DNA of 64,000 nucleotides from Crotalaria pallida (taxonomy: Eukaryota; Streptophyta; Magnoliopsida; Fabales; Fabaceae): the NCBI GenBank assembly GCA_037953625.1, contig CM075649.1, forward strand, positions 63,348,660 through 63,412,659, written 5' to 3'. Position 1 is the stretch's first letter. The number at the start of each line of letters is the position of its first letter. A program made the position numbers and the translations under genes. Below are positions 62,552 through 64,000 of this stretch, piece by piece. The notes below the pieces were generated by a model. It ran no database searches, had not been told where the DNA came from, and saw only the letters and a program-made list of their open reading frames with translations.

Positions 62552-64000
62552 TTCTCCCCAACTTGAAGATTTCTCGTCCTCGAGAAATGGTGCATAGAAC
62601 TGTCTCATTCAAGAGTGCATAGCTCCTCGTAGCAATCTTCTTCTTCATTCGCAGATGAACTGACTGTCGCGACAAAACGCTTATTTGCTATTCTCAAGAA
62701 GAATTCTAGATCAGGCTTATCAAACAATCTCTGGGATCATCCCATTGTCAAATACAATGGTGTATAACAACGAGGTTTTTTCTAAGCGAATTAAATTCTC
62801 AAGGTCGTTCAATGTTGCTGAAACAAATAGCAACTCGAAAGGGAAAGAATGTAATGCTTATGCCAATCCGGACAAAACACTATCATCACTATTACGTTCT
62901 CAGCTTACCCTTTTCTAGCAATTTCCAGTCTAAACAGGTCACCTTAAAATCTCAAATCATTATCTACTCCCCAACTTTAATGACCCTTACCACTGTACAC
63001 CTCAACTACAGACATAACTCAACCCCAATAACTCTCAATCCTTACCTCAGATTCCACTGAACATTCACCCTTATAACTTCATCTTATTCATAACTAGTCC
63101 TTTCTTTCTTCAAACGACTGCTAATCCTCAAGAAACATATGCTTCACTTCACACCTCCTATGACCTACTGATCATAATAACTTAAGCATCCTAACTCCTT
63201 TTTCCATCCTTCATGTTTCATCTTAAGGTCTAAATCCATTGAATCTCCTTCAATTCCTAGAATTATCTGGCTACTGAAGGATCTTTACTCCTAATAGGAC
63301 TCCTCTAATCCATAATTTACCATCACCTTGATTGACCACAACAATACGTTTTCCTTATTCATCCTAACTTGATCAACTCTTAAGGGTTCTAATTGTAAAA
63401 TCCTTCGCTTCATCTACCCAAATTCCCACTATTAACCGCCATTCGAACTCAATCATAGCATTCACCCTTCTTCCAATTCTAACTCTATGACTACCAACTC
63501 TTCCTACTCCCTCTGACTTCCTACTGCCTCGATACTACCTAGACCAAAATCCGGATAAATTCATACTTAATTCTAACCGACTCATACAATTCTTCATCTT
63601 ATCTAAGACTCAAAGACACCCTCACTCTACACCATAGCCAATACACCTCCCTTTCCATGCATCTTAGTCTTTACCTTCCTTAAATACTGCTAATTTTCCT
63701 TAACAACTCCTCACAATTCCACTCCTAGTTCAGGGCAAACTACCTGACTGGCATAAGTCATCACCAAAGTTTTGGGAATCAAACGGCTTGATGACAGGGA
63801 AAGTTCTCAAAGGGAATTTCATAAATTTGGATTTTAATCAAGTCAAAAGGACATAAGGTCACTTTTAGAAATGAATCTGGGTAACAAACAATCATGATGT
63901 AGGTTCAAGGTTCAAATCAAATCAAAAGTTCAAAGGTTATTCTGAACAAAAAGGGCTCACAACAAGCGAAGGTTTCAATCAAAGAATGGTAAATTCAAAT
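62552..64000 (-). mobile_element. Coding-less internal region 4 of the B-family element, cut by window end
   Basis: Nearly identical to 55226-56700. Region 3 starts 7,326 bp before region 4, which is the repeat period of the chain. The primer site and next LTR would lie past the window. Confidence 0.9.

Overview
This is nuclear DNA of a flowering plant, probably a eudicot; the species cannot be named from the sequence. The evidence is plant-type LTR retrotransposons (a chromodomain Ty3 element primed by initiator-Met tRNA and a Tat/Retand-type element with a dual RNase H), a CACTA transposon end, a Stowaway MITE and an intron-containing fragment of a plant BCCIP-like gene. No intact host gene was seen. 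The window is almost entirely transposons inserted into transposons.

Layout. 1-8716: a chromovirus (Tekay/Del-like), plus strand, missing most of its 5' LTR, with gag-pol broken by three in-frame stops and a 3.6 kb 3' LTR. 8717-14254: a decayed long LTR on the minus strand. 14255-18480: a CACTA right end carrying BCCIP exons and one further captured exon. 18481-20485: another LTR scrap, an AT-rich repeat zone and a Stowaway MITE. 20486-23690: a plus-strand long LTR rich in tandem repeats. 23694-64000: a minus-strand chain of a coding-less LTR element in the order LTR-internal-LTR-internal-LTR-internal-LTR-internal, with 4.9-5.7 kb LTRs and only about 1.6 kb internal regions. The second LTR of the chain is split by a solo-like LTR 'C' (30770-48192, TSD CATAT). 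C itself carries a solo-like LTR 'D' (31096-34192, TSD CTCCA) and a nearly complete Tat/Retand-type element (34963-46346, TSD CTTCT) with a spliced antisense ORF.

Unifying observation. The long LTRs here (called A, B, C, D and E) look like small spliced genes: a promoter, a CT- or GA-rich 5' exon with a GT donor, a long T-rich intron, an acceptor of the type TTTAG/GTGAT, and in A and in one B copy a short ORF of about 140-157 codons with a strongly acidic C-terminus. Within roughly 100-930 bp upstream of the acceptor each family carries its own unrelated array of inverted repeats. In several of them the stem arms change together from unit to unit, which suggests that the folded or palindromic form matters and not the sequence. 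LTR A also has three pairs of the palindrome TAACCGGTTA, each pair spaced exactly 21 bp. These are the best candidates for something undescribed. All were read by eye, without alignment or folding software.
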